DNA of 64,000 bases, taken from positions 1-64,000 of the forward strand of contig JAZLGR010000012.1 in assembly GCA_045616445.1 (NCBI GenBank), in the 5' to 3' direction. Below, piece after piece: positions 51,882-61,454 of this stretch (positions are counted from its first letter, which is position 1; every line of letters begins with the position of its first letter). The notes under the pieces were generated by a model, which had not been told where the DNA came from, ran no database searches, and saw only the letters and a program-made list of their open reading frames with translations. The stretch is from Fimousia sp045616445. GTDB taxonomy: Bacteria; Bacillota; Clostridia; Lachnospirales; Lachnospiraceae. The position numbers and the translations under genes are program-made.

Positions 51882-52015
51882 GCAGATTGCATCGCAAGAA
51901 TACTTCGTATTCTTGCGTCCGGTGCAAGCACCTAATAAAAAATTAAGATAAAAAAATCCGGGAAAACACGAGTGTCTTCCCGGAACTTTTTTTATCTTAA
52001 TTTTTTGCAATCTGC
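51882..52015. repeat. Branched palindromic element with 10-bp terminal inverted repeats and embedded bidirectional terminator
   Basis: GCAGATTGCA (51882-51891) and TGCAATCTGC (52006-52015) are perfect inverted repeats. Between them lie a perfect 11-bp hairpin (51893-51903 with 51907-51917, loop TTC), a small GGTGC/GCACC hairpin (51921-51932) and a stem of about 28 bp (51937-51964 with 51977-52006) made of an A/T arm and a TCCGGGAA/TTCCCGGA core. The whole folds as a multi-branched structure and would terminate transcription from both degV and aroD. It may be a small mobile palindromic element that landed between convergent genes. Confidence 0.85.
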
Positions 52016-52018
52016 TTT

Positions 52019-52783
52019 TTATAAGAAATTGTGAATTACATCTAATACTGTGTCTAACTGATCTGCGGAAACCTGTCCAGGAGCAGAAGCAGCAGCGCCA
52101 GCACCGAATGTAAGTGCAGAACCGAAGTATTCACCGCTTAAACGGGAGATAGATCCTGTAGCTGCCATAGACATTGTGATGATTGGCTGTGTAGCAAAGT
52201 TTGTATACATTTCTTCTGTAGCTGCAAGTAATGTGATAACGTCTTTTTTGCATGTAGGCATAACAGCGATTTTAGGAATATCTGCGCCCATATCCTGCAT
52301 TTTACGTAATCTGTATACTAAGTCAGACTGAGATGGTGTCTTGTCGAAGTCATGGTTAGAAGCGATAACTTTAACGCCTGCTGCGTGGATCTTTGTGATC
52401 ATTTCGTTAACGATTTCGTCACCTGTGAAGATTTCAACGTCAACTAATTCAACCTGTCCGCATTCAGCTGCTGCGATGTTAAGTGCTGCATAATCTTCGT
52501 CAGCGATATCTGTTTCGCCACCTTCTTTGGATGTACGGATTGTGAATAATAAAGGTTTTGCTGGATCTAAAGCTTCACGTACTAATTTAGCTGTAGCAAC
52601 TACTTTATCAAGATCACCGATTTCTTCGAACCAGTCTACACGCCATTCCATAACGTCCATAGGAAGTTTGTTGTAATCTGCTGTTAATTTTAAGATTTCT
52701 TCTACTGTTTTACCGCAGTTAGAAATACAGATTTTTGGTCTTCCTGCACCGATTTCAACGTCTCTTACTTTTACTGTGTTCAT
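52019..52783 (-). CDS. aroD: Type I 3-dehydroquinate dehydratase
   Basis: The ATG at 52783 (254 aa) is preceded by AAAGGAGG; an open stretch of 24 codons upstream lacks a site. The type I enzyme forms a Schiff base with a lysine, here in PKIAVMPTCKKDVITLL, with the catalytic His in VIASNHDFDKTP. Other marks are EWRVDWFE, LLFTIRTSKEGG and SRLSGEYFGSALTFGAG. It converts 3-dehydroquinate to 3-dehydroshikimate in aromatic biosynthesis, or the reverse sense in quinate/shikimate use. Strong codon bias is unusual for a lone aro gene. A LysR gene is divergent. Confidence 0.95.
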   Translation of the reverse strand: MNTVKVRDVEIGAGRPKICISNCGKTVEEILKLTADYNKLPMDVMEWRVDWFEEIGDLDKVVATAKLVREALDPAKPLLFTIRTSKEGGETDIADEDYAALNIAAAECGQVELVDVEIFTGDEIVNEMITKIHAAGVKVIASNHDFDKTPSQSDLVYRLRKMQDMGADIPKIAVMPTCKKDVITLLAATEEMYTNFATQPIITMSMAATGSISRLSGEYFGSALTFGAGAAASAPGQVSADQLDTVLDVIHNFL

Positions 52784-52874
52784 GTTAATAGCCTCCTTTA
52801 GCGCATTTACATTATTAGTTATTTTAATTTTATAACTTTGTGAAAAGGTTTTCAAATAGCAAAATAAGGCAAGT

Positions 52875-52897
52875 ATTAATAGCTATAAGTTATTAAT
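52875..52897. promoter_or_regulatory. Inverted repeat between aroD and the LysR gene, candidate operator
   Basis: ATTAATA (52875-52881) and TATTAAT (52891-52897) form a perfect 7-bp inverted repeat with a 9-nt spacer, containing ATAGCTAT. A -10-like TATACT lies at 52902-52907 before the LysR gene. Position and symmetry suit an autoregulatory LysR site; low-complexity A/T bases make chance likelier. Confidence 0.4.
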
Positions 52898-52926
52898 TAT
52901 GGTATACTATCTGTGGAGGGATTATT

Positions 52927-53826
52927 ATGACATTACAACAATTATACTATTTTCAAAAGATAGCAGAATTACAGCATTATAATAAGGCAGCCAAGGAATT
53001 GCATGTGGCACAGCCATCTCTGAGTAAATCTATGGCATTATTAGAAGAGGAACTGAATGTACCATTGTTTGAGAAGCAGGGACGTAACATCATCCTGACA
53101 AAGTATGGCAAGGTATTTCAGATTCATGTAAACCGTATTTTATTTGATATCGATGGAGCCAAGAGAGAGATTGAATCTCTGGTATCCAGATCTTCTGGTC
53201 ATATCAATGTGGCTTACGTCTCCCCATTTGGACATAATTATATTCCAAGACTGGTGCGTAAGTTTTTGGAAGAGAATCCAACGAAGAATATCACGTTTTC
53301 TTTTAAGGAAGGATTTACGAATAATATGATTCGCGGCCTTCATGAGAATGATATTGATGTGGTATTCGGAAGCTTTGAACCGGAAGAGCCTGGACTGGAA
53401 TTTTTCCCGATCATTTCCGAAGAACTGGTACTGATTGCGCCGAACACAGCGGAGTATAGGGATCAGTTTCTCGATGTGGAATATATGAGTGACGTGGAAG
53501 AACTTCCTTTTATTGCTTATGATAAGGATTCCAATATGGGAAGACATACAAGAAAGTATTTTAAAAACCAGAATCTGAAGATGAATATCATCTGTGAATC
53601 ATCCGATGAACTTTCCATTCTTGCCCTTGTATCCAATGAATTTGGCATTTCCTATGTTGCAAAGACGAGAGAGATTGAACAGGCCATCGAAGAAGGCAGA
53701 GTCATCGGTAAGAAGCTTCAGGATCACAGTTCCAGATTCCTGTATATGATCTACGATACGACCAAGTTCCATACCCCTGCGATTCTTGATTTTATCGCAT
53801 TTGTGAAAAAGAATTATAATTTATAG
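52927..53826 (+). CDS. LysR family transcriptional regulator
   Basis: The 299-aa protein has the LysR helix-turn-helix (about 1-60; LQQLYYFQKIAELQHYNKAAKELHVAQPSLSKSMALLEEELNVPLFEKQGRNIILT) and a two-lobed effector domain (about 90-295) of CynR/CysB type. It is transcribed divergently from aroD and probably controls it together with itself. The inducer is unknown; an intermediate of the shikimate pathway is the obvious guess. GGAGGGATTATT precedes the ATG. Confidence 0.92.
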   Translation: MTLQQLYYFQKIAELQHYNKAAKELHVAQPSLSKSMALLEEELNVPLFEKQGRNIILTKYGKVFQIHVNRILFDIDGAKREIESLVSRSSGHINVAYVSPFGHNYIPRLVRKFLEENPTKNITFSFKEGFTNNMIRGLHENDIDVVFGSFEPEEPGLEFFPIISEELVLIAPNTAEYRDQFLDVEYMSDVEELPFIAYDKDSNMGRHTRKYFKNQNLKMNIICESSDELSILALVSNEFGISYVAKTREIEQAIEEGRVIGKKLQDHSSRFLYMIYDTTKFHTPAILDFIAFVKKNYNL

Positions 53827-53916
53827 CATATTCAAAATTTTATAAAGTAGTAATTTGAGTTTATTGGTTATACAATATGGAATATAGAATGAAAAACTGA
53901 TAACCAGAGGTAATGA

Positions 53917-54753
53917 ATGATGAAATTTACAAAGATGCATGGATGTGGTAACGACTATGTCTATGTGAACTGTTTTAAAGAAACTGTAGAAAACCCGGAA
54001 GAGGTGGCAAAGATTGTATCTGACCGTCATTTTGGCATTGGTTCTGATGGCCTGATTCTGATCTGTCCATCAGAAATCGCTGATTTCCGTATGAGAATGT
54101 ATAATTCAGACGGTTCTGAAGGTGCCATGTGCGGTAATGGGGTTCGATGCATCGCCAAGTATGTATATGACTATGGCCTGACTGACAAAACCTATGTCAC
54201 ATTGGAGACGAAGGCTGGGATCAAGTATCTGGATCTTACAGTGGAAGATGGCAAAGTGTCCATGGTGAAGGTTGATATGGGAGCACCGATTATAAAGCCT
54301 AAAGAGATTCCTGTTGATTATGATCTTGATCAGGTTGTGGATCAACCGATTATGGTGGGCGGAAAGGAATATCGTATCACCTGCGTATCCATGGGTAATC
54401 CACATTGTGTAACCTTCATTGACGACACAGATTCCCTTGAAATAGAGCGCATTGGACCATTATTCGAACACCACGAGATCTTCCCGGACCGTACCAACAC
54501 AGAATTTATTCAGGTGGTGGACAGACAGAATATTAAGATGCGTGTATGGGAACGTGGAGCAGGAGAGACCCTTGCCTGCGGAACAGGAACCTGTGCCAGC
54601 GTCTATGCCTGCATTTTGAACGGATTGACTGACAATTCCGTAGACGTACATTTGCTCGGAGGCACAATCCACATCGATTATGATGAAGAAAAGCATACGA
54701 TCTTTATGACCGGTCCTGCTGCAGTCGCATTTGACGGCGAGATCTGCTTATAG
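53917..54753 (+). CDS. dapF: Diaminopimelate epimerase
   Basis: The 278-aa enzyme interconverts LL- and meso-diaminopimelate for lysine and peptidoglycan synthesis. Both catalytic cysteines are visible: MCGNGVRC (first) and LACGTGTCAS (second), as is the N-terminal KMHGCGNDYVYVN. Two ATG codons stand in tandem (53917 and 53920) after AGAGG, so either may serve. It is monocistronic with a terminator 25 nt after the stop. Confidence 0.96.
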   Translation: MMKFTKMHGCGNDYVYVNCFKETVENPEEVAKIVSDRHFGIGSDGLILICPSEIADFRMRMYNSDGSEGAMCGNGVRCIAKYVYDYGLTDKTYVTLETKAGIKYLDLTVEDGKVSMVKVDMGAPIIKPKEIPVDYDLDQVVDQPIMVGGKEYRITCVSMGNPHCVTFIDDTDSLEIERIGPLFEHHEIFPDRTNTEFIQVVDRQNIKMRVWERGAGETLACGTGTCASVYACILNGLTDNSVDVHLLGGTIHIDYDEEKHTIFMTGPAAVAFDGEICL

Positions 54754-54777
54754 GAAGGAACGATGATGTAATAGGAG

Positions 54778-54808
54778 AAAGCAACCATTGGTTTGGTTGC
54801 TTTTTTTA
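54778..54808 (+). terminator. Intrinsic terminator after dapF
   Basis: AAAGCAACCA / TGGTTGCTTT hairpin with a 6-nt loop and T-tract. Confidence 0.9.
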
Positions 54809-54899
54809 ATGCTTTTTGATAAAATAAGGAACGCAAGTGTCCTATTTTGGGCAGTGATGCAGCATTAATAGATAAATACCATATAAGGATGTGAAATTT

Positions 54900-56813
54900 A
54901 TGAGCAATCAGACATATGATGGGAACAGTATTGCAATCTTAGAGGGGCTCGAAGCGGTTCGTAAGAGACCTGGTATGTATATCGGATCTGTCTCCACCAA
55001 AGGTCTTAATCATTTAATATATGAAATCGTAGACAACTCTGTGGATGAATACCTGGCAGGCTTTTGCAGCGAGATTGATGTGACATTAGAGGATGATGGA
55101 ACTGCGGTGATCACCGATAATGGTCGAGGCATCCCGGTTGAGATCAATGATAAGACTGGACTTCCAGCCGTTCAGGTTGTATTTACCGTGCTCCATGCAG
55201 GTGGTAAGTTCTCAGACAGCAACTATAAGATCTCCGGCGGGCTCCACGGTGTAGGTGCCTCTGTTGTAAATGCTTTGTCCGTATGGCTTGAGGTTACGGT
55301 AAAGCGTAACGGAAAAGTGTATTTCCAGCGTTATGAGCAGGGGAAAGTGGTAACACCGCTTCAGGAGATTGGCACTTGTAAGAAGAGTGAAACTGGTACC
55401 AGAGTTCAGTTTTTACCAGATCCTGAAATTTTTGATAAAACCTACTTTAAAGCAGACATGATCCGCAACAGACTCCATGAAACTGCTTATCTGAATCCGA
55501 ATCTGACAATTCATTTTAAGAACAACCGGAAGAATGAAGTGTTAGAGAAGGTTTATCATGAACCGGAAGGAATCTGTGCGTATGTAACCAAGCTTAATGA
55601 AGGCAGGAAGGTGCTCCATGAGCCAATCTATTTTAAACAGACCATGGATCGCATTGAAGCTGAGGTTGCAATTCAGTATTGTGAAGAGTTCTCTGAGACC
55701 ATTTTAGGGTTCTGTAACAACATCTCCACTGCGGAAGGCGGAACTCATATCACAGGGTTTAAGACCAAGTTTACAACCATCATGAATCAGTATGCCCGCG
55801 AGATCGGTGTATTAAAGGAGAAGGATGCCAACTTTACCGGAGCAGACGTGCGTAATGGTATGACTGCCATCGTATCAGTCAAGCACCCGGATCCTCGTTT
55901 TGAAGGTCAGACCAAGACCAAATTAGATAACCCGGATGCAGCCAAAGTCGTTGGTGATATCACCGGCGAGGAAGCGGTCCTGTATTTTGATAAAAATTTA
56001 GATACCTTAAAGAAAGTATTGGAATGTGCAGAAAAGTCTGCCAAGATCCGTAAGGCAGAAGAAAAAGCCAAGACCAATATGTTAGTACGCCAGAAGCTTT
56101 CCATTGACAGCAATGGAAAACTGGCAAACTGCGAAAGCAGAAAAGCAGAAGAATGTGAAATCTTTATCGTCGAAGGGGATTCCGCCGGTGGATCTGCCAA
56201 AACAGCAAGAAACCGCCGTACCCAGGCAATCCTTCCAATCCGTGGTAAGATCTTAAATGTTGAGAAGGCAACCATGGATAAGGTACTTGCCAATGCGGAA
56301 ATCAAGACGATGATCAATGCATTTGGCTGTGGATTTTCCGAAGGCTATGGCAATGACTTTGATATCAGCAAGCTTCGTTACCATAAGATCGTCATTATGA
56401 CCGATGCCGACGTGGACGGCGCCCACATTGCCACATTGCTGCTTACATTTTTCTATCGATTCATGCCTGATCTGATTAAGGCAGGCCATGTATACCTTGC
56501 CATGCCGCCTCTTTATAAGGCAATTCCAAAGAAGGGTGAGGAAGAATATCTCTACGATGACGCGGCCCTTGCCCGTTACCGTAAAACCCATTCAGGTTCA
56601 TTTACACTCCAGCGCTACAAAGGGCTTGGAGAGATGGATGCGGATCAGCTCTGGGAGACAACCCTTGATCCGGAACGACGCATGTTAAAACAGGTGGAGA
56701 TCGAGGATGCCCGCATGGCTTCTAAAGTGACCTCCATGCTGATGGGTACCGATGTACCGCCAAGACGCCAGTTCATCTATGACAATGCAACCGACGCAAC
56801 ACTTGACATTTAA
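54900..56813 (+). CDS. parE: Type IIA topoisomerase ATPase subunit (ParE / GyrB-like)
   Basis: ATG 54900 follows AAGGATGTGAAATTT and is preferred over GTG 54891. The 637-aa subunit has the GHKL ATPase (EIVDNSVDEYLAG, DNGRGIPVE, GGLHGVGASVVNAL), transducer, TOPRIM (EGDSAGGSAKTARNR, DADVDGAHI) and the C-terminal PPRRQFIYDNA. It forms a topoisomerase with the next gene's product. Pairing with a roughly 750-aa A subunit that lacks a good GyrA box argues for topoisomerase IV rather than gyrase, though the two families are hard to part by eye. Confidence 0.88.
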   Translation: MSNQTYDGNSIAILEGLEAVRKRPGMYIGSVSTKGLNHLIYEIVDNSVDEYLAGFCSEIDVTLEDDGTAVITDNGRGIPVEINDKTGLPAVQVVFTVLHAGGKFSDSNYKISGGLHGVGASVVNALSVWLEVTVKRNGKVYFQRYEQGKVVTPLQEIGTCKKSETGTRVQFLPDPEIFDKTYFKADMIRNRLHETAYLNPNLTIHFKNNRKNEVLEKVYHEPEGICAYVTKLNEGRKVLHEPIYFKQTMDRIEAEVAIQYCEEFSETILGFCNNISTAEGGTHITGFKTKFTTIMNQYAREIGVLKEKDANFTGADVRNGMTAIVSVKHPDPRFEGQTKTKLDNPDAAKVVGDITGEEAVLYFDKNLDTLKKVLECAEKSAKIRKAEEKAKTNMLVRQKLSIDSNGKLANCESRKAEECEIFIVEGDSAGGSAKTARNRRTQAILPIRGKILNVEKATMDKVLANAEIKTMINAFGCGFSEGYGNDFDISKLRYHKIVIMTDADVDGAHIATLLLTFFYRFMPDLIKAGHVYLAMPPLYKAIPKKGEEEYLYDDAALARYRKTHSGSFTLQRYKGLGEMDADQLWETTLDPERRMLKQVEIEDARMASKVTSMLMGTDVPPRRQFIYDNATDATLDI

Positions 56814-56830
56814 GGAAAGGGGTATGAGAT

Positions 56831-59083
56831 ATGGCCGAACAGATTATTAAAGCGGAATATTCCGAGCTGATGCAGAAATCCTACATCGACTATGCCATGA
56901 GCGTTATCTGTGCCAGAGCGCTGCCAGACGTGCGTGACGGCTTAAAACCGGTTCAGAGACGTGTCCTCTACGCCATGGATGAGCTTGGATTAAACCATGA
57001 CAAACCACATCGAAAGTCCGCCCGTATTGTTGGGGATACCATGGGTAAATACCACCCACACGGCGACTCTTCGATCTATGATGCACTGGTAGTGATGTCC
57101 CAGGATTTTAAGAAGGGTATGGCCCTTGTAAATGGACACGGAAACTTCGGATCCATTGAAGGGGACGGCGCAGCTGCCATGCGATATACAGAAGCAAAGC
57201 TGATGAAATTCACACAGGATGTCTATCTGAAGGATCTTGACAAGAATGTGGTGGATTTTGTATCCAACTTTGACGAGACTGAGAAGGAACCGGAGGTACT
57301 CCCTGTACGTATTCCAAACTTTTTGGTAAATGGTTCCGAAGGGATTGCCGTTGGTATGACCACCAGCGTGCCTCCTCACAATTTAGCAGAGGTGATCGAT
57401 GCAGAAATCTATTATATGGATCATCCACGGGCAACCACCAACGACCTGATGCAGTTTATTACCGGTCCGGATTTTCCAACTGGCGGCATCGTCATCAACA
57501 AGAGCGAGCTTCCTGAAATTTATGCCAATGGAACCGGAAAGATCAAGGTTCGTGGCAAGGTGGAATTTGAAAAGGGCAAACGAGGACAGAGAGACCGACT
57601 TGTGATTACAGAAATCCCATATACCATGATCGGGAATAACATCAGCAAGTTCTTATCTGACGTTGTTGCTTTGGTTGAGAGCAAGAAAACTACAGATATC
57701 GTGGATATCTCCAATGCATCCTCCAAGGAAGGCATTCGCATCGTATTAGAGCTTAAGAAGAATGCAGATATCGAACGCCTCAAAAACCTTTTATATAAGA
57801 AGACAAAATTAGAAGATACCTTTGGTGTGAACATGCTTGCTGTTGTGGACGGACGACCTGAAACCCTGTCCCTTCGCAGAGTATTAGAAGAGCACACCAG
57901 ATTCAATTACGAAATTACAACGAGAAAATACACCACACTCTTAAACAAGTTATATGATCAGAAGGAAGTCAAGGAAGGGCTCATCGCTGCCTGCGACTGC
58001 ATTGATCTGATCATCGAGATTTTAAGGGGAAGTAAGAACCTTCGTATGGCAAAACAGTGCCTCATGCGAGGAAAAGTGGATAAGATCAAGTTTAAATCCG
58101 AGGCCTCAAAGGCGGAAGCAGCGCTGTTACATTTCTCAGAGCGACAGGCAACTGCCATTTTAGAGATGCGTCTCTATCGTCTGATTGGGTTGGAGATTCT
58201 GGCTCTGAAGAAAGAATACGAAGAGTTATTAAAGAAGATCGACGAATATGAGGATATTCTGAATAATCCGAAATCCATGAAGCGCACCATCAAGAAGGAT
58301 CTGATGGAAATTAAGAAGAATTACTCCTTCGAGCGCAAAACTGTCATTGAAGACGGCAAAGTGGCTGTATTCGAGGAAGCACCGATCAAAGAACAGAAGG
58401 TTTATTTTGTTATGGACCGTTTTGGCTATGCCAAGACCATGGATGAGAATACCTACAACCGTAACACAGAAGCAGTGTTAAAGGACTACAAGTACATCGT
58501 GCCTTGTATGAATACCGAAAAGCTGTGCTTCTTTACCGATGCGGGTATCCTTCACCAGATCAAGGTGTTAGATATTCCTGGCGGCAGACTTAGGGATAAA
58601 GGTACGCCGATCGACAACCTGTGCAAATACGACAGCGCGGTGGAAAGCGTCATCTTAATCACGCCGGAAAGTCATCTGGCGGTATCTAAGTACCTGTTTG
58701 TCTCCGCCAAATCCATGTGTAAGATCGTGGAAGGCAGTGAATTCATCGTGAAAAACCGCATGGTGAAGGCAACCAAGTTAAATGATCAGGACAAACTGAT
58801 CGCCATGTATGAATTAGAGGCAGAACTTTCCGAACAGCATATCATCTTAGAAACAAAGGATGGCTATTTCCTGAAGTTCCCATTATCCATGATTCCGGAG
58901 AAGAAGAAGGGGGCTGCAGGCGTACGCGGCATGAAGCTAGGAGACACTGACGAGATCAGGAACATCTATCTGCCTAAACAGATGCAGATCACGTCCATTG
59001 ATTACAAAGGGAAACCATTGGAATTCAACCGTTTAAAGAATGCTTCCCGAGATGGCAAGGGAACAAAGGTTAGAAGACCTTAA
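56831..59083 (+). CDS. parC: Type IIA topoisomerase DNA-cleaving subunit (ParC / GyrA-like)
   Basis: The 750-aa subunit has the DNA-cleavage core (YIDYAMSVICARALPDVRDGLKPVQRRVLYAM, HPHGDSSIYDALV), catalytic Tyr119 in AAAMRYTEAKL, a long coiled-coil tower and a C-terminal beta-pinwheel (about 500-750). The GyrA box (QRRGGKG) is represented only by KKKGAAG, and the length is below the roughly 820-840 aa of GyrA, so it is probably ParC, which decatenates chromosomes. It starts 17 nt after parE with AAGGAAAGGGG upstream. Confidence 0.86.
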   Translation: MAEQIIKAEYSELMQKSYIDYAMSVICARALPDVRDGLKPVQRRVLYAMDELGLNHDKPHRKSARIVGDTMGKYHPHGDSSIYDALVVMSQDFKKGMALVNGHGNFGSIEGDGAAAMRYTEAKLMKFTQDVYLKDLDKNVVDFVSNFDETEKEPEVLPVRIPNFLVNGSEGIAVGMTTSVPPHNLAEVIDAEIYYMDHPRATTNDLMQFITGPDFPTGGIVINKSELPEIYANGTGKIKVRGKVEFEKGKRGQRDRLVITEIPYTMIGNNISKFLSDVVALVESKKTTDIVDISNASSKEGIRIVLELKKNADIERLKNLLYKKTKLEDTFGVNMLAVVDGRPETLSLRRVLEEHTRFNYEITTRKYTTLLNKLYDQKEVKEGLIAACDCIDLIIEILRGSKNLRMAKQCLMRGKVDKIKFKSEASKAEAALLHFSERQATAILEMRLYRLIGLEILALKKEYEELLKKIDEYEDILNNPKSMKRTIKKDLMEIKKNYSFERKTVIEDGKVAVFEEAPIKEQKVYFVMDRFGYAKTMDENTYNRNTEAVLKDYKYIVPCMNTEKLCFFTDAGILHQIKVLDIPGGRLRDKGTPIDNLCKYDSAVESVILITPESHLAVSKYLFVSAKSMCKIVEGSEFIVKNRMVKATKLNDQDKLIAMYELEAELSEQHIILETKDGYFLKFPLSMIPEKKKGAAGVRGMKLGDTDEIRNIYLPKQMQITSIDYKGKPLEFNRLKNASRDGKGTKVRRP

Positions 59084-59110
59084 TATCAGTGTTATAGAAG
59101 TATAGAAATA

Positions 59111-59623
59111 ATGAAGTATAAAAGACTATTATTACGTCTTTCATCTGATACGCTGCAACGCGGGTTGCAGCGTTATCATTATGAGGACAAAGCAGACCTA
59201 TATTATCAGGTATATGAAGATGTAAAAAGAAAGATCGAACCCTCCATCTACTATCGATACGGGTACTTTGGGGCCAATGAGAGCTTGTTCATCTTTACCC
59301 TGGGCCATGGGCCGGACGAACTCCAGGAGAGATATCAGCAGGAAGGAAATTTAGACCGATCCTACGCTGTCACCTGTCTGTGCCTGGATTTCTTAACGGA
59401 AGGATATCGTCAGATTGGGGAGATCATCCGCAGGGAACGAAGAGAATTCCTACAGGAGATGATCTTTGATGACAGTGTGGAAATCGAGGAGCTATTTACC
59501 CTTGTGCCAAAGCAGACCGTCATCTTCCATGCCATCACTGGGCGGACCTGCAGGAACGATGCCCTTCATAATTGTAACAAATGTCAGATGAAAAACTGTG
59601 TCTACCGAAAAGAGGTGACGTAA
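59111..59623 (+). CDS. Small MetH activation-domain-like protein with C-terminal cysteine cluster
   Basis: The 170-aa protein is not obvious by family name. Its middle (LFIFTLGHGPDELQERYQQEGNLDRSYAVTCLCLDFLTEGYRQIGEII) resembles the start of the separate vitamin-B12-dependent methionine synthase activation proteins of Clostridia, and its end (LFTLVPKQTVIFHAITG, then CNKCQMKNCVYRK) resembles their final MVPxKS and CxxCxxxxCxYR parts. The SAM-binding RxxxGYxxxP segment between them is missing, so it looks like a trimmed version. It directly precedes the methionine genes (1-nt gap to the next). I infer a role in reactivating MetH. No clear ribosome binding site is visible. Confidence 0.5.
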   Translation: MKYKRLLLRLSSDTLQRGLQRYHYEDKADLYYQVYEDVKRKIEPSIYYRYGYFGANESLFIFTLGHGPDELQERYQQEGNLDRSYAVTCLCLDFLTEGYRQIGEIIRRERREFLQEMIFDDSVEIEELFTLVPKQTVIFHAITGRTCRNDALHNCNKCQMKNCVYRKEVT

Positions 59624-59624
59624 G

Positions 59625-61454
59625 ATGAAGTTAAATGAATATCTAAAAGAGCATGTTCTGATCACAGATGGAGCCCTCGGAACCTATTATGACCGCAAGA
59701 AGCAGGATAAGGATCAGGTGGCTGAGGAGGCCAATCTAACAGATCCGAAGCTGATTCAGGAAATCCACGAAACCTATCTTGAGGCCGGTGCACATCTGAT
59801 CCGCACCAATACATTTTTAATGAACCGAAGCTTCGTCCTTTCTAGACGACTGGGGGATGTGAAGGAGCAGAATGCCTATCTGCGAGAGAATATCTTAGCG
59901 GCCTGTAAGATTGCCAAAGCAGCGGCAGGAGACAGGGAAGATGTGTTCGTGGCAGCAGACATGGGTCCGATCCCGGATTATCTCTTTACCCAGTATGAAT
60001 ATCAGGAAGAAGAGGAGTATCAATTTCTCATCGACTGCTTCTTAGAAGCCGGTATGACGGTATTCAACTTCGAGACATTTGCCGATATCAAGCTCGTGTC
60101 ATGGGCAGCAGCCTATATTAAGCAAATGTGCCCGGAAAGCTTTGTCATGACCTCCTTTTCCTTTGACCGTTACGGCTACTCCAACAAGGGCATCAGTATG
60201 AGGAGATTATTCTCAGAAGCGGCTCTTGATCCCAATATTGATTGTTATGGCTGCAACTGCTCCATTGGGGCGTCCCATATGTTGGAGCTTTTGGAGCACT
60301 TTACATTTACCAATGAGAAATTCACCATGTTCCTTCCAAACAGTGGATATCCACAGATTGTGAGGGGGCATATCGTATATAGTGACCAGAGTGGATACTT
60401 TGCAGAGAAAGTGAAGGAAATTGTCGCTCTCGGAGCCAATATGGTCGGTGGCTGCTGTGGAACCACACCGCTTCACATTCAGGCGTTATCAGATACCTGC
60501 ATGGGCAGCAGTCCGGCGAAGAAAAATATCAAAAAAGAAGAGGCGGATATCACTGATGATATCCAGATTGATCAGAGCAGGAACAATCCATTCTTAAGAA
60601 AGCTCCTTTCCGGGGAGAAGGTTGTGGCTGTGGAGTTAGACCCGCCATTTGACCAGAATGCAGAAAAGGTTTTAGAAGGTGCTTATGCACTAAAAGAGGC
60701 AGGGGTGGATATCATTACCTTAGCTGACTCTCCGCTGGGCAGATCCCGTGCTGACTCTGTGCTTTTGGCTTCCAAGATCCGACAGCAGGTAGGGATCGAT
60801 GTGATGCCCCACATTGCATGCAGGGATCGTAACAGAATCAGCATGTATTCCACCATCTTAGGTGCCCATATCAATGGCATCAGAAACTGCCTTGTGGTGA
60901 CTGGAGATCCGGTTCCGACGTCGATCAAGGATATTACGACGGCAGTATTCGATTTTAACTCGATTTCATTTATGAATTATCTGAAATCCATCAATGAGGA
61001 GACCTTCAGCCAGGATCCAATCTGTTATGGCGGGGCTTTAAATCAGAATTCCGGCATTCCGGAACGTATGGTCGCCCGTATGCAGAAGAAGGTGGAGGCC
61101 GGTATGTGTTATTTCCTCACACAGCCAATCTATTCCAAAGAAGAAATCGAGCGTATCCGTTACTTCAAAGAGCATGTCAATGCCAGATTCCTTTGTGGCA
61201 TCATGCCATTGGTAAGCTATAAGAATGCGTTATTTATCAAGAATGAAATGCCGGGAATGCATGTTCCCGATGAAATATTAGAACAGTACCATCCTGACAT
61301 GACCCGGCAGGAGGCAGAGGAAACTGCCATCAGAATTTCCCTCTCCATAGTGGAGGACTTAAAAGAAGTGGCAGATGGATACTATTTTATGACACCGTTT
61401 AACCGGGTATCCCTGATTCGCAGAATCATCAAGCGAATGGAGGCATCATTATGA
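59625..61454 (+). CDS. Bifunctional homocysteine S-methyltransferase / 5,10-methylenetetrahydrofolate reductase
   Basis: The 609-aa protein joins two enzymes, as in Bacillus YitJ. The N-terminal Hcy methyltransferase barrel (about 1-290) has DGALGTYYDRK, the zinc ligands YGCNCS and GGCCGTT. The C-terminal MTHFR-type TIM barrel (about 320-609) has VVAVELDPPFDQNAEKVLEGA, MPHIACRDRNR, NCLVVTGDP and CYFLTQPIY. It reduces methylene-THF to methyl-THF, supplying MetH encoded next (4-nt ATGA overlap). AAAGAGGTGACGTAAG precedes the ATG. Confidence 0.92.
   Translation: MKLNEYLKEHVLITDGALGTYYDRKKQDKDQVAEEANLTDPKLIQEIHETYLEAGAHLIRTNTFLMNRSFVLSRRLGDVKEQNAYLRENILAACKIAKAAAGDREDVFVAADMGPIPDYLFTQYEYQEEEEYQFLIDCFLEAGMTVFNFETFADIKLVSWAAAYIKQMCPESFVMTSFSFDRYGYSNKGISMRRLFSEAALDPNIDCYGCNCSIGASHMLELLEHFTFTNEKFTMFLPNSGYPQIVRGHIVYSDQSGYFAEKVKEIVALGANMVGGCCGTTPLHIQALSDTCMGSSPAKKNIKKEEADITDDIQIDQSRNNPFLRKLLSGEKVVAVELDPPFDQNAEKVLEGAYALKEAGVDIITLADSPLGRSRADSVLLASKIRQQVGIDVMPHIACRDRNRISMYSTILGAHINGIRNCLVVTGDPVPTSIKDITTAVFDFNSISFMNYLKSINEETFSQDPICYGGALNQNSGIPERMVARMQKKVEAGMCYFLTQPIYSKEEIERIRYFKEHVNARFLCGIMPLVSYKNALFIKNEMPGMHVPDEILEQYHPDMTRQEAEETAIRISLSIVEDLKEVADGYYFMTPFNRVSLIRRIIKRMEASL

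Noticed and set aside
54900..59083. Assigning the pair to gyrase (gyrB-gyrA)
   Set aside because: The A subunit is short and has no good GyrA box; parE-parC fits better, although not conclusively.
59084..59110. S-box or second cobalamin riboswitch upstream of the methionine genes
   Set aside because: Only 27 nt separate parC from the next gene, too little for a riboswitch, and no conserved blocks are present.
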